DNA of 64,000 nucleotides from an uncultured Roseibium sp. (GCF_947494555.1 NZ_CANLVF010000006.1:413374-477373); one strand, 5' to 3'; counted from the first letter of the stretch, positions 49,459 to 58,384 are shown. Made by a program: numbers and translations. Notes: a model not told the origin generated them from the sequence alone.

Positions 49459-50523
49459 ATGTCAGAAATTCTCAACGAATCCGGTGGTTCAGCTTGTGCG
49501 GAAGAGGTTTGCCAGGACGATGCACGCACCGTGCCCGTCAAGGGCTCATCCGGCAAGACACCTGTGACAATTCTCACGGGCTACCTTGGAGCGGGCAAGA
49601 CAACGCTGTTGAACCGCATTCTCACCGAGCAGCACGGCAAACGCTACGCAGTTGTCGTCAACGAGTTCGGTGAAGAAGGGATCGACAACGAGCTTGTGCT
49701 TGATGCCGAAGAAGAAATCTTCGAGATGAACAACGGCTGCATCTGCTGCACGGTTCGGGGTGATCTGATCCGCATTCTCTCGGGCTTGATGGATCGTGCG
49801 GAGGAGTTCGACGGTATCCTGGTCGAGACCACGGGCCTGGCCGATCCTGGCCCGGTCGTACAGACCTTCTTCGTCGACGACGATTTGCGTGACCGTGTCA
49901 AGCTCGACACAGTCGTAACGCTGATCGACGCCAAGCATTTTCTGAGCAAGGTCGACAGCCAGCACGAGGCCGAGGAACAGGTTGCCTTTGCCGACGTCCT
50001 GATCATCAACAAGCTTGATCTGGTCGATGAGGCCGGGCTGGAAGCGGTCAAGTCAAAGGTCCGCCAGATCAATCCGCACGCGCGCCTGTTCACCACCAGC
50101 AAGTCTGGCGTAGATCTCGCCGAGATCCTCGATCAGGGATCATTCGACTTGCAAAAGTTGCTCGAACTCGAGCCCGGTTTCCTGGAAGAAGACCCCGAAG
50201 ACCACGAGCATGACGACAGCATCACCTCCGTTTCTCTAACCTGCAACGAACCCATCGATGCGAGGCGCTTCTCAGAGTGGATGAGAACGCTCATCCGCGA
50301 GCGTGGCACCGATATTTTCCGCAGCAAGGGCATCCTGAAAATCGCTGGCGACGAGCGTCGCTATGTCTTTCAGGGCGTTCACATGGTCATGGATTCCGAA
50401 TGGGGGGCAAATTGGGAAAACCATGCGCCAACAAGCCGGCTTGTTTTCATAGGACGCAATCTCGATGAAGCCGAGCTCAGCGAAGCCTTTTCCGGCTGTG
50501 CCGTGGCCCGGGAGGCAGCATGA
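49459..50523 (+). CDS. CobW/COG0523-family GTPase metallochaperone (P47K/nitrile-hydratase-activator superfamily)
   Basis: A 354-residue G3E GTPase. P-loop GYLGAGKTTLLNRIL, the metal motif NNGCICCTVRGDL (CxCC), ETTGLADPGPVVQTFF and NKLDLVDEAG are all present. A His/Asp-rich stretch (EDHEHDD) precedes the CobW C-terminal domain, which ends in GVHMVMDS and SRLVFIGRNLD. A ~30-residue N-terminal leader carries two more cysteines. The family inserts or supplies Zn, Co or Fe to client enzymes; some members activate nitrile hydratase and thiocyanate hydrolase. It overlaps the WD40 gene by four bases and lies directly after cynS, so it likely serves a metalloenzyme of this pathway. Confidence 0.92.
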   Translation: MSEILNESGGSACAEEVCQDDARTVPVKGSSGKTPVTILTGYLGAGKTTLLNRILTEQHGKRYAVVVNEFGEEGIDNELVLDAEEEIFEMNNGCICCTVRGDLIRILSGLMDRAEEFDGILVETTGLADPGPVVQTFFVDDDLRDRVKLDTVVTLIDAKHFLSKVDSQHEAEEQVAFADVLIINKLDLVDEAGLEAVKSKVRQINPHARLFTTSKSGVDLAEILDQGSFDLQKLLELEPGFLEEDPEDHEHDDSITSVSLTCNEPIDARRFSEWMRTLIRERGTDIFRSKGILKIAGDERRYVFQGVHMVMDSEWGANWENHAPTSRLVFIGRNLDEAELSEAFSGCAVAREAA

Positions 50524-51641
50524 CCCTCTCGGCTGTTCCGGAAACCGAAATGCCGATGCCGCTTCCCGGTGCTGTTGACCAGGGCACGACACGCGTCGCC
50601 TACGGCATCACCCATAAGAGGCTCGATGTTGCCGCAAATGTCACGGCGATCAAGGGACTGCCATGTGATCTGGCGGGGTGCGGTGTCGCTGTCGGCCTCG
50701 GGAATGGCGGCCTGGCCGTTTTCGGCGGTGACGGGCTTACCGGCCCGGATCTGACCGCCCATGGTGCCGCCGTAACAGGTCTGGCCGGATTGGAGAACAC
50801 GCTCTACTCCATCGCGCAGGACAACAAACTCTATGCGCACGACCTAAACTCGGGCGCCAACAGCCTTTTGTTCTCGTCAAGCGGCCAGTGGCTTTCGTCC
50901 CTGACAACAGCGCCGAAAACCGGCTACATCGCCTTCGTTTCCGGGAAAACAGCGTTCGTCTTGCCGACCAGCGCCAGTGAAGCCGGGGCACGCGACTTTC
51001 AGTTTACGGAGCACCCGAGCAGCCTGTCCGGGCTGGCATTTTCACCGGACGGAAGGCGGCTTGCCGTCAGCCATTACGACGGCATTACCTTGTGGCCCCT
51101 GGACGGTTCCGGCAAAGGCGAAATGCTGCGCTGGAAGGGGTACCATATCGGCGTGTCATGGTCGCCGGACGGCCGCTTTGTCGTGTCTGCGACGCAGGAA
51201 CGCGAGCTTCATGTCTGGGATCTTGTGAGCGGCAAGGATTATCGGTTGGGCGGTTATCCGGCAAAAATACACGAGCTCGAATGGACCGGCCCTGACAATG
51301 GTCCGGCGAAACTTGTCTGTTCCGGTGCCGATGTCATCACTGCATGGCCATTTGGTGATGTGGGACCCGATCGTCTTCCTCCCGTGGAAATCGGGTATGT
51401 CTATTCGGGCCGCGTGACCAGCGTCGCGTCGCATCCAAATCGCAGACTCGTCGCCGGCGGTTACACCACCGGAACTGTTTTGATCGGCGGCCTTCAAAAG
51501 GGCGAAGCGGCCTACGCACGTATCGCGGACAACCAGGAAATTTCAGCGCTGGACTGGGTCAAGGGCGGCCGGGTTCTTGCCGCCGGCACACGTTCAGCAA
51601 CGCTCGACCTCATCACTGTCGGAGAGCTGAAAGTGCAATAA
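50520..51641 (+). CDS. WD40 beta-propeller protein partnered with CobW
   Basis: A 373-residue cytoplasmic beta-propeller without a signal peptide. Several WD-type blades are visible: LSGLAFSPDGRRLAVSHYDG, then HIGVSWSPDGRFVVSATQER with ELHVWDLVSG, and VASHPNRRLVAGGYTTGTVL. ATG at 50520 overlaps the CobW stop by four bases, so the two are translated together. A WD40 protein coupled to a COG0523 GTPase is, as far as I recall, a recurring pair in alphaproteobacteria. It probably acts as a scaffold for metal transfer. Client and metal are unknown. Confidence 0.85.
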   Translation: MTLSAVPETEMPMPLPGAVDQGTTRVAYGITHKRLDVAANVTAIKGLPCDLAGCGVAVGLGNGGLAVFGGDGLTGPDLTAHGAAVTGLAGLENTLYSIAQDNKLYAHDLNSGANSLLFSSSGQWLSSLTTAPKTGYIAFVSGKTAFVLPTSASEAGARDFQFTEHPSSLSGLAFSPDGRRLAVSHYDGITLWPLDGSGKGEMLRWKGYHIGVSWSPDGRFVVSATQERELHVWDLVSGKDYRLGGYPAKIHELEWTGPDNGPAKLVCSGADVITAWPFGDVGPDRLPPVEIGYVYSGRVTSVASHPNRRLVAGGYTTGTVLIGGLQKGEAAYARIADNQEISALDWVKGGRVLAAGTRSATLDLITVGELKVQ

Positions 51642-51727
51642 CAGCGCATGGCGGTCGGCACACGTGCCAGAAACCTCCACGCAAGACCGGTAACGATTGA
51701 AGCACGCTTTACGGAAAGCACAGCGAC

Positions 51728-52174
51728 TTGAGTACAGTCACGACGCACAGAATCCATATCTGCACCAAGTGCCGCGCGCGAGCGGACACGACCAGCGACC
51801 CACGCGGCAATGAAACCGTCTCCCCCGGGGCACGTCTGATCTCCCGACTGCAAATTGCGCTCGACGCGAAACCGTTTTCCAAACCCTTTGAACTCTCCGG
51901 GGTCGAATGCATGGCCGGGTGCAATCGTCCCTGCACGGTCGCTTATCAGGCCGATGGAAAGGCGGGCTATCTTTTCGGAGACATCGATCCTGACGGCAGT
52001 CTCGACGCACTGGTCCGGTTCGCGCACCAGTATGCCGAGCTTGAGACGGGCTGGTGCAGCGCGACAGAGCGCCCGATCGCCCTGCTTAACAAGACGCTTG
52101 CGCGGATACCGGCGTTAGGCGCGGGTGAGCACCCAAAGAAAATATCCTCAACGTCTCGGGATGGCAGGTTGTGA
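51728..52174 (+). CDS. DUF1636 putative metal-binding (ferredoxin-like) protein
   Basis: A 148-residue protein of the DUF1636/COG5469 type. It has cysteines in HICTKCRARAD and in GVECMAGCNRPCTVAYQADG, the spacing expected for a metal or Fe-S site, and a C-terminal GYLFGDIDPDGSLDALVRFA region. The start is TTG at 51728 with only a moderate upstream site (GGAAAG). Its stop overlaps the ABC ATPase start. In other alphaproteobacteria this family is found among cobalt/cobalamin genes. Here it sits between CobW/WD40 and a corrinoid-type transporter, consistent with metal handling. Confidence 0.8.
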   Translation: MSTVTTHRIHICTKCRARADTTSDPRGNETVSPGARLISRLQIALDAKPFSKPFELSGVECMAGCNRPCTVAYQADGKAGYLFGDIDPDGSLDALVRFAHQYAELETGWCSATERPIALLNKTLARIPALGAGEHPKKISSTSRDGRL

Positions 52175-53034
52175 TGAATGCATATTGTCCCCTGTCCCCT
52201 GTGCTCGAACTGAACGCCGCCTCTTTCCACACCAGGAAGTCGTCAACGAATGAAGCGATCTGGCTTGTCGACAGGGTCACGCTGTCCGTCATGCCGGGTG
52301 AAATTCTCGCGCTTGTGGGCCGGAACGGTGCCGGCAAAACTAGCCTGATCAGAATGATTGCCGGTCTGACGCGCGCTGATCACGGCGACGTCAAGCTGAA
52401 CGGCGCACCAATGGAGGGCTTCAGCTGCCACGAACGTGCCCGCCACATTGCCTATGTGGGTCAGTCAAGCGAACCCGACGGGCGGCTCAGTGTCAAACAG
52501 TACGTGGCCCTTGGTCTGATGCCGCACGGTGGCCTGAAGCCGGGTTGTCAGGATCAACGGGTCGATGAGGCGCTCCGCATTGTGGGCCTTGTAGGCTTCG
52601 CGAGCCGGAAGATGCAGAACCTGTCCGGCGGCGAGCGGCAGAGAACGATGCTCGCACGGGCGCTCTGCCAACGCCCGTCCCTTCTGGTTCTGGATGAGCC
52701 GACCAATCATCTTGACCCAAGCGCCAGAGGAGAATTGCTGAGTTTGGTCGCGTCTTTGGGGATCGCCGTGGTTGCCTCCTTGCACGACCTCACGCTCGTG
52801 GATGATTTCGCCGATCACGTCGCGGTTCTTGAAAACGGCCGCTTGATCGCTCTTGGCACACCGATCGAAGCGCTGACCAGCGAACGCGTCCGGGCCGTAT
52901 TCGATGTCGACCTGCATCGCCTGCCGAATCCCGTAAGCGGCGCATCGATTCCGGTTCTGGACGTTCCAATTGTTCGGACGCGCAACTTGAGCCTCACCGA
53001 TTTTCCAACAAACCCGAAAGGCCGTTTCCAATGA
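52171..53034 (+). CDS. Iron-siderophore/cobalamin-type ABC transporter ATP-binding protein (BtuD/FecE-like)
   Basis: A 287-residue ATPase. Walker A GRNGAGKTSLIRMIAG, signature LSGGERQRTMLARALCQ, Walker B LLVLDEPTNHLDP and H-loop ASLHDLTLVDDFAD match the FecE/BtuD group, including the YVGQSSEPDGRLSVKQYV segment. GTG at 52171 or ATG at 52174 can start it; both overlap the DUF1636 stop. A C-terminal ~45 residues extend past the ATPase core. It is encoded with the binding protein (four-base overlap) and a BtuC-type permease, forming one importer. Confidence 0.9.
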   Translation: MMNAYCPLSPVLELNAASFHTRKSSTNEAIWLVDRVTLSVMPGEILALVGRNGAGKTSLIRMIAGLTRADHGDVKLNGAPMEGFSCHERARHIAYVGQSSEPDGRLSVKQYVALGLMPHGGLKPGCQDQRVDEALRIVGLVGFASRKMQNLSGGERQRTMLARALCQRPSLLVLDEPTNHLDPSARGELLSLVASLGIAVVASLHDLTLVDDFADHVAVLENGRLIALGTPIEALTSERVRAVFDVDLHRLPNPVSGASIPVLDVPIVRTRNLSLTDFPTNPKGRFQ

Positions 53035-53978
53035 AAGCACTTTTGATTGCAGCACCCCTCGCGCTGCTTGCAACCTCCACGCTGGCCGAGCCGGTCAGCG
53101 TCGACAATTGCGGCACAGACCTGACCTTCTCAAGTGTTCCGGAGCGGGTTGTGGTCCATGACATCAACATGTCCGAAATGGCCTTTGCACTTGGTCTTCA
53201 GGACAAGATTGTCGGCCTGACCGGCATAACGGGCTGGTACAAGACAAGTCCGGAATTTGACGAACAGCGCGGCGATATTCCGGAACTTGCTCCCAAGTAT
53301 CCGACTATGGAAAACCTGATCGCCGCTTCTCCGGACCTGTTTGTTGCAGGCTGGTACTACGGCATGCGGCCTGGCGGCGAAGTCACGCCGGACACGCTGG
53401 AAGCACAAGGCATCCAGACACTCGTTCTGACGGAAAGCTGCGTGCATCTTCACGAAGACCGCCCGGTCGCGTCGATGGATCTTCTCTTTGACGACATGGT
53501 GCGGCTCGGAACTGTATTCGACAAGAAAGAGGAGGCCGAAGCGCTTGTCGCGGGCTGGAAATCGGACCTCTTGGAAATCGACACCGCGATCCCGGAAGAA
53601 AACAGACTGCGGGTCTTTCTTTATGATAGCGGCACGGACAAGCCCTTCACGGCCGGACGTTACGCGATCACAACGGCAATGATCGAAGCAGCCGGCGGCA
53701 AGAATGTCATGAGCGACATGGAAACCAGCTGGGGCACAACGTCCTGGGAAGCCGTCGCTGCGGCCAATCCGCAGTTTCTCGTCCTCCTCGATTATCAGGA
53801 CGGCTCCGGCGCTGAAGGCCTAATGAAGTTCCTGAAGGAACATCCGATCATGTCCTTGACCGACGCTGTTCAAAACGAGCGCTACGTCCCGCTTCGCTAT
53901 GAAGAGCTGACACCAGGACCGTCGAACATTGCAGCCATTTCGAAGATCGCAGAGGCGATGTATCCAGGTTCGTTTTGA
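53031..53978 (+). CDS. Cobalamin/iron-siderophore-type ABC transporter substrate-binding protein (BtuF-like)
   Basis: A 315-residue class III periplasmic binding protein with a Sec signal (KALLIAAPLALLATSTLA). It opens with the usual SSVPERVVVHDINMSEMAFA and contains PTMENLIAASPDLFVAGWYY. The long backbone helix and the VAAANPQFLVLLDYQDGS strand are typical. ATG at 53031 overlaps the ATPase stop. The family carries cobalamin, haem, siderophores or free metal chelates. Neighbouring CobW and DUF1636 genes make a metal chelate or corrinoid the better guess. About 36 bp separate it from the permease gene. Confidence 0.87.
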   Translation: MKALLIAAPLALLATSTLAEPVSVDNCGTDLTFSSVPERVVVHDINMSEMAFALGLQDKIVGLTGITGWYKTSPEFDEQRGDIPELAPKYPTMENLIAASPDLFVAGWYYGMRPGGEVTPDTLEAQGIQTLVLTESCVHLHEDRPVASMDLLFDDMVRLGTVFDKKEEAEALVAGWKSDLLEIDTAIPEENRLRVFLYDSGTDKPFTAGRYAITTAMIEAAGGKNVMSDMETSWGTTSWEAVAAANPQFLVLLDYQDGSGAEGLMKFLKEHPIMSLTDAVQNERYVPLRYEELTPGPSNIAAISKIAEAMYPGSF

Positions 53979-54014
53979 GGGTCCTGACATACCCATGAAC
54001 TTCTGACCCGGCAT

Positions 54015-55019
54015 TTGGCATTGAAACCAACTTATTGGATCCTGATGGGGCTCGCGCTTCTTGTTGGGCTTGCACTCATCGCAATCGCTGTCGGGTCAGT
54101 CTCACTGGGCATTCCCATGGTGGTCGACGCACTCGTGAATGCTGTCAGCGGACAGGCGTCACAGAGCATTTCACCGCTTGATCGTATCGTCGTTGATCTT
54201 CGTCTTCCCCGTGCGCTCCTGGCAATCCTCGCCGGAGCCGGATTGGGTGTCGTCGGCTGCCTGCTGCAAACCGTGACCCGCAACGATCTTGCAGACCCTT
54301 TCCTGTTTGGCCTGTCGTCGGGGGCGGCGGCCGGCGCAGTCCTGGTAATCACGGTCACCGGCGATGTACTCGGCTTCTGGACGCTGCCGCTGGCAGCCTT
54401 CATGGGCGGCATGATGGCGTCGGTGATCGTTCTGGTCCTGGTGTCGAAACTATTGCCGGGCGGGCCAGCGCGGCTCATTCTCGCGGGCCTCGCCGTTTCG
54501 TTTCTGTTCATGGCGCTGACGAACTACATGGTGTTCGCAGGAGATCAGCGTGCCGCGCATTCTGTCCTATTCTGGACGCTAGGCGGTCTCGGGCTGGCGC
54601 GCTGGAACCTGCTTCCTATCGCCTTGGTCGGGTTTCTCGCGGTGTTCGTCTTTGCGCTTCTGCGACATCGTCAGTTCGACAGTTTGCTGGCAGGGGATGA
54701 AACCGCAGCTACCCTCGGCGTTGATGTGGAATGGCTGCGCAGAGCCACATTTCTTGTCTGCGCCTTTTCCACCGCCGCCTTTGTGTCAATCACGGGCGTG
54801 ATCGGCTTCGTCGGCCTGATGGTACCGCATCTCGCACGGAGCCTAACCGGGCCACTGCATGCCAATCTGGTGATCCTGTCCGCCATTCTGGGGGCCGCGA
54901 TCCTGCTGTCGAGCGACATCGTCGCCCGAACAATCCTGAGCCCGCAGGAACTGCCAATCGGCATCGTCACAACGTCGATCGGTGCGCTCTTCGTACTCGG
55001 TCTCGTGAGACGCCTCTAA
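54015..55019 (+). CDS. BtuC/FecCD-type ABC transporter permease
   Basis: A 334-residue permease with about ten transmembrane segments. FecCD motifs include LRLPRALLAILAGAGLGVVG, the stretch NDLADPFLFGLSSGAAAGAV, GDETAATLGVDVEWLRR (coupling loop) and VIGFVGLMVPHLARSLTG. TTG at 54015 or TTG at 54021 starts it; no ATG precedes the first helix. It completes the importer with the ATPase and binding protein upstream. The DUF1348 gene follows 32 bp later with a strong ribosome binding site. Confidence 0.9.
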   Translation: MALKPTYWILMGLALLVGLALIAIAVGSVSLGIPMVVDALVNAVSGQASQSISPLDRIVVDLRLPRALLAILAGAGLGVVGCLLQTVTRNDLADPFLFGLSSGAAAGAVLVITVTGDVLGFWTLPLAAFMGGMMASVIVLVLVSKLLPGGPARLILAGLAVSFLFMALTNYMVFAGDQRAAHSVLFWTLGGLGLARWNLLPIALVGFLAVFVFALLRHRQFDSLLAGDETAATLGVDVEWLRRATFLVCAFSTAAFVSITGVIGFVGLMVPHLARSLTGPLHANLVILSAILGAAILLSSDIVARTILSPQELPIGIVTTSIGALFVLGLVRRL

Positions 55020-55051
55020 TCTGTCTCAGTTCTATACCAGGAGAAACAAAC

Positions 55052-55516
55052 ATGAGCCGACCTCCTTTTCCGCCCTTTTCCCGAGAAACGGCGATTGCCA
55101 AGATACGAGCTGCGGAAGACGGCTGGAACGGCCGCGATCCGGCAAAGGTTGCTCAGGCCTACACACCTGACAGCCGCTGGCGCAACAGATCCGAGTTCCC
55201 GGTCGGACGCGCGGAGATCGAAGCGTTCCTGACCCGCAAATGGGCCAAGGAACTTGAATACCGCCTAATAAAGGAACTTTGGGCCTTCACCGAGAACCGG
55301 ATCGCGGTGCGTTTTGCATATGAGTGGCATGACGCGGATGGCAACTGGTTCCGTTCGTATGGAAACGAAAACTGGGAATTCGACGCCGAAGGCTACATGG
55401 CGGTCCGGCACGCCAGCATCAACGATGTGCCGATCTCAGAAGAGGAAAGAAAGTTTCGCTGGCCGCAAGGCCGCCGGCCGGACGATCATCCCGGGCTGAG
55501 CGACCTTGGATTGTAG
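55052..55516 (+). CDS. DUF1348 / NTF2-like protein
   Basis: A 154-residue NTF2-fold protein of the DUF1348 family. RPPFPPFSRETAIAKIRAAE opens it, followed by PDSRWRNRSEFPVGRAEI, the conserved FAYEWHDADGNWFRSYGNEN and the ending RRPDDHPGLSDLGL. ATG at 55052 has AGGAGAAA upstream; the longer frame reaches into the permease gene and is rejected. It is the last gene of the plus-strand cyanate-metal run and ends before a bidirectional hairpin. The function of the family is not established. Confidence 0.88.
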   Translation: MSRPPFPPFSRETAIAKIRAAEDGWNGRDPAKVAQAYTPDSRWRNRSEFPVGRAEIEAFLTRKWAKELEYRLIKELWAFTENRIAVRFAYEWHDADGNWFRSYGNENWEFDAEGYMAVRHASINDVPISEEERKFRWPQGRRPDDHPGLSDLGL

Positions 55517-55569
55517 AGCTCCAGCATTTGTGAAAGCCGATGCGCGTGCGCTCCAGAGCAGCGTTTTCC

Positions 55570-55600
55570 AGGATCGCCGTTTCCCGGCGATCTTGAAACC
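55570..55600. terminator. Hairpin between the convergent DUF1348 and DsbA/HCCA-isomerase genes
   Basis: GATCGCCG (55572-55579) pairs with CGGCGATC (55585-55592) around TTTCC, followed by TTGAAACCTTTGATTT. The T-richness is modest, but its position between convergent genes supports termination. Confidence 0.55.
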
Positions 55601-55606
55601 TTTGAT

Positions 55607-56230
55607 TTAAGCCGAGACCGCGCTGAAAGACGGGTCTGTGACGCCCAGCCGCCAGGCCAGAATATCGAGCCTGTCTTGCCCAAAGAACATCTCGCCTCCA
55701 AGGACATAGGTCGGCGAACCGGGAACGCCCATTGCGATTGCCGCTTCGGTTGCACTCGCATATCGGTTCAGAGACGCATCACCCATTGCTTCCGTCCACA
55801 ATGCCCTGCCATCGATGGGCAGGGAGTGAACCAGTTCCTCGACCACATCCGGATCCGACAAATCCAGTTCCAGCGCATAGACCGCTTCAAGCATGGCAAA
55901 TGAAAGGATATGCGGTTCCATGTCGAGTGCCTGCGCGGCGTGAACAAGGCGCGCAGGCAACTCCACCGGAACAGGCCAATGTTTCGGCTTTGGATTGATC
56001 GGCATGCCGAGCCGTTCGGCGCTTCGCCGCAAATCCATGTAGCGATAATTGAGGCGCGTCTGGGATTGTTTGGGTGGCGGGGTCGCTCCTGCCGCAGCAA
56101 ACACTTTCTGGATGTCGACAGGCTGAAAATCGACCTTGGCGCAGGCTTCAGCTGCTATCCCCATCAGCCGTTTCTCGCCGAGATAGGCGTATCCGGAAAT
56201 GGGAGCGTAGAAGTATGTGATGGTTTCCAT
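55607..56230 (-). CDS. DsbA-fold 2-hydroxychromene-2-carboxylate isomerase-like (GST-kappa) protein
   Basis: A 207-residue protein of the thioredoxin-like HCCA-isomerase/GST-kappa group. TYFYAPISGYAYLGEKRLM carries the active-site serine/tyrosine region in place of CxxC. FAAAGATPPPKQSQTRLNYR is typical, and GVPGSPTYVLGGEMFFGQDR is the cis-Pro loop and glutathione-site end of the family. ATG at 56230 lies after AAGCGTTGC and no strong site is visible. A minus-strand terminator at 56301-56330 separates it from the rhodanese gene, so it may have its own promoter. It probably performs a glutathione-dependent isomerisation or conjugation. Confidence 0.87.
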   Translation of the reverse strand: METITYFYAPISGYAYLGEKRLMGIAAEACAKVDFQPVDIQKVFAAAGATPPPKQSQTRLNYRYMDLRRSAERLGMPINPKPKHWPVPVELPARLVHAAQALDMEPHILSFAMLEAVYALELDLSDPDVVEELVHSLPIDGRALWTEAMGDASLNRYASATEAAIAMGVPGSPTYVLGGEMFFGQDRLDILAWRLGVTDPSFSAVSA

Positions 56231-56300
56231 AAGCGTTGCTCGTCACCGCCGCTTGAGATTGCGACGTATGCTGTTGCTGAGGTTTAGTGAAAGACTGCAA

Positions 56301-56330
56301 GAAAAACGGCGCGGGCCAAAGTCCCGCGCC
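56301..56330 (-). terminator. Intrinsic terminator after the rhodanese gene
   Basis: GGCGCGGG and CCCGCGCC form a perfect 8-bp stem with a seven-base loop (56308-56330). On the minus strand it is followed by GTTTTTC. It starts 14 bases past the rhodanese stop and should end the TetR-controlled operon. Confidence 0.8.
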
Positions 56331-56344
56331 TTGAACGACTGCGC

Positions 56345-57199
56345 TCAGTAAGGCAGCCCCTCTTCTATCGGCAATGCCGGGTCGCGAGACCATTCATTCC
56401 AGGAACCGAAATAGATCTTCACGTCCTTTACCCCGGCTTCCTTGAGCGCGAGATAGGTGTTGGATGCGCGCGCGCCCTTGAAACAATAGAGCGCAACCGG
56501 CGTATCCGGCATGATGCCGACGGTCGCGCATTCCGCCAGCACCTCCTCCTTGCTCTTGATCATCGGACCGGACGGGGTCGGTTTCATCATGCGATACCAC
56601 TCGATCCATTTCGCACCTGGGATACGGCCCTTGCGCGGACAGAAATCCTTGCCGTAAGGCGAGGAACTCTCCGCGATCCATTCGTCAATGTCGCGGACAT
56701 CGAGTTTGACGACGCTTTCGTCCTTCACTGCCGCGAGCATGTCCTCGACGCCCATCATCAGGCCCATACCCGTCTCCGAGGACGGGAACGTTTTGGGTTC
56801 AGGTGATACCGGGTCGGAAGAAACGGGCATTTCCGCGGCCGTCCAGGCCTCGAAGCCGCCATGCAGCACCGCGATCTTGGGATAACCCAGATATTGAAGA
56901 AGAAAATAGCCTCGACAGGACTGACCGAAACCGGAGTTCATGGATTGCTCGTAGATGATCGCCGTTTCCTCGCCGGAGAGACCGACTGCACCAAAGGCGT
57001 CCTCGAACTTGCCCTTGAGTTCCGCAATTCCCTCTGGCGAAGACGTCGCCAGATAAGTGAAAATATCATGCACGTTCACAGCGCCCGGAATATGGCCAGC
57101 CGCATAGGAGTCCGGGTCCCGCGTGTCGATGACGACACAGGGCGCCGTCTCCATCAGTTGCGCGACTTCGGCGGGGCTGATCAAGGGGGTGTCAGTCAT
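56345..57199 (-). CDS. Two-domain rhodanese-type sulfurtransferase (thiosulfate/3-mercaptopyruvate)
   Basis: A 284-residue sulfurtransferase with two rhodanese domains. The N-terminal one (CVVIDTRDPDSYAAGHIPGA) is non-catalytic, with IIYEQSMNSGFGQSCRGYFL in the loop position. The C-terminal one starts KLDVRDIDEWIAESSSPYG and has the active-site loop VALYCFKGARASNTY, with Cys at the catalytic position. ATG at 57199 follows AAAAGGAGAAACGC. These enzymes move sulfane sulfur to cyanide (giving thiocyanate) or other thiophiles. It lies 60 bp after the flavoprotein gene and before a terminator. In a locus that also breaks down cyanate, cyanide detoxification is an attractive role. Confidence 0.9.
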   Translation of the reverse strand: MTDTPLISPAEVAQLMETAPCVVIDTRDPDSYAAGHIPGAVNVHDIFTYLATSSPEGIAELKGKFEDAFGAVGLSGEETAIIYEQSMNSGFGQSCRGYFLLQYLGYPKIAVLHGGFEAWTAAEMPVSSDPVSPEPKTFPSSETGMGLMMGVEDMLAAVKDESVVKLDVRDIDEWIAESSSPYGKDFCPRKGRIPGAKWIEWYRMMKPTPSGPMIKSKEEVLAECATVGIMPDTPVALYCFKGARASNTYLALKEAGVKDVKIYFGSWNEWSRDPALPIEEGLPY

Positions 57200-57259
57200 G
57201 CGTTTCTCCTTTTCACTCTGTAACTTGTCTGGAGGTCATTCCGGCGCTGATGACAGCTT

Positions 57260-58384
57260 TCAGGCCGCGCCGAAATCCGCGAGCATCTTGCGGAGCTGCT
57301 TGGTCGCGGGGGTCACGATTGCGACAAAATAGGCTTCGCGCAGGCGGCGCTGCGCGGCTCCCTGGCGGACATAACCCCGGGCGCCGCAATGGAGCATTGC
57401 GGCATTGGCCGCGGCCACGGACAATTCTCCCGCAGCCAGCCGTGCCTTGATGACACGAATGAAATAGGCCGGGTCTTTCTCGAATGGTGTTTTTGAAAGC
57501 TCAAACACTTCCGCTTCAAGCTCGGCAAGCCTGTACCGGAAATAGTCCGGCTGTTCGGGCAGATAGCAATTCACATGCGACAGGCTTGTTCCCGCCTGTT
57601 CCATCAGTTCGATGCAGTTTTTGATGAGGCCGAACGCCATACCGGATTGAAGCAGAATGAAACCCGCACGGATACGCGGAATGTAGTCCGTCACCGGGTC
57701 AGCGAGGATGTGTTTTTCCGGAATGAAGGCTTTGCGGAATTGGATCGCGAATGTGCGTGTGCCATCCATCGCAACGAATTCGTCGTTTGCAGTGATCTTG
57801 ACCCCCTCGCCGAAACATTCGGCAACTGCCATGACCATCCTGGGCGTGTCACCGGGCACTGCGAAAACGACCGCGAAGTGATGATTGTCCCCAAGGTTCG
57901 AAACCCAGGGCAATGTGCCGGTCACGGAATACCCGCCATCAACCTTCTCGGCCTTCAGCTTGAGCTTCTCGATGCCGAAAATTGTCTTCATCGGGTTGGA
58001 AAGACCCGTCCCTCCCAGCCCCTTGCCGTTCGTGAGGTCCTTGCCGATCGTCTTTTTCAGGTATTCGTTTTCACTGGTGGCGATGTACCAGGCGAGCGCG
58101 TCCTGACACCAGACACAAAACGCCGTCGAGGTACAGTGTTCGCTCACCGCCGACATTGCCCGGATCGAGGTTTCCAGATCCGGCGTGCCACCATCCATGG
58201 AAGCGTGGGGGCTGAACGCGCCGAGCCTGCCAATCGCCCGCATGAAAGCTTCCGGATAGTGCCCCTTCTGGTCAATATCCAGAACAAGTGGCGCAAGATC
58301 GGACGCGGCCAGGCTGGCGACTTCGTCAACAACCGACGGCTCTTCCATCGCTGATGCGGCAATGGGCATGGGCTGAATGTTCAT
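57260..58384 (-). CDS. Acyl-CoA dehydrogenase-fold flavoprotein (SfnB/DszC-like monooxygenase candidate)
   Basis: A 374-residue member of the acyl-CoA dehydrogenase superfamily. The helical N-terminus includes HCTSTAFCVWCQDALAWYI. The middle beta-domain has GLGGTGLSNPMKT and VDGGYSVTGTLPWVSNLGDN. The C-terminal helices contain GARGYVRQGAAQRRLREAYF with no clear catalytic glutamate. The set of features resembles flavin-dependent desulfurisation or hydroxylation members (SfnB/DszC/HpaH-like) rather than true acyl-CoA dehydrogenases, but this is only a likely reading. ATG at 58384 follows AGAAGGTGAG. It is flanked by OsmC and rhodanese genes in the TetR-linked operon, supporting an organosulfur or organonitrogen substrate. 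Confidence 0.82.
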   Translation of the reverse strand: MNIQPMPIAASAMEEPSVVDEVASLAASDLAPLVLDIDQKGHYPEAFMRAIGRLGAFSPHASMDGGTPDLETSIRAMSAVSEHCTSTAFCVWCQDALAWYIATSENEYLKKTIGKDLTNGKGLGGTGLSNPMKTIFGIEKLKLKAEKVDGGYSVTGTLPWVSNLGDNHHFAVVFAVPGDTPRMVMAVAECFGEGVKITANDEFVAMDGTRTFAIQFRKAFIPEKHILADPVTDYIPRIRAGFILLQSGMAFGLIKNCIELMEQAGTSLSHVNCYLPEQPDYFRYRLAELEAEVFELSKTPFEKDPAYFIRVIKARLAAGELSVAAANAAMLHCGARGYVRQGAAQRRLREAYFVAIVTPATKQLRKMLADFGAA

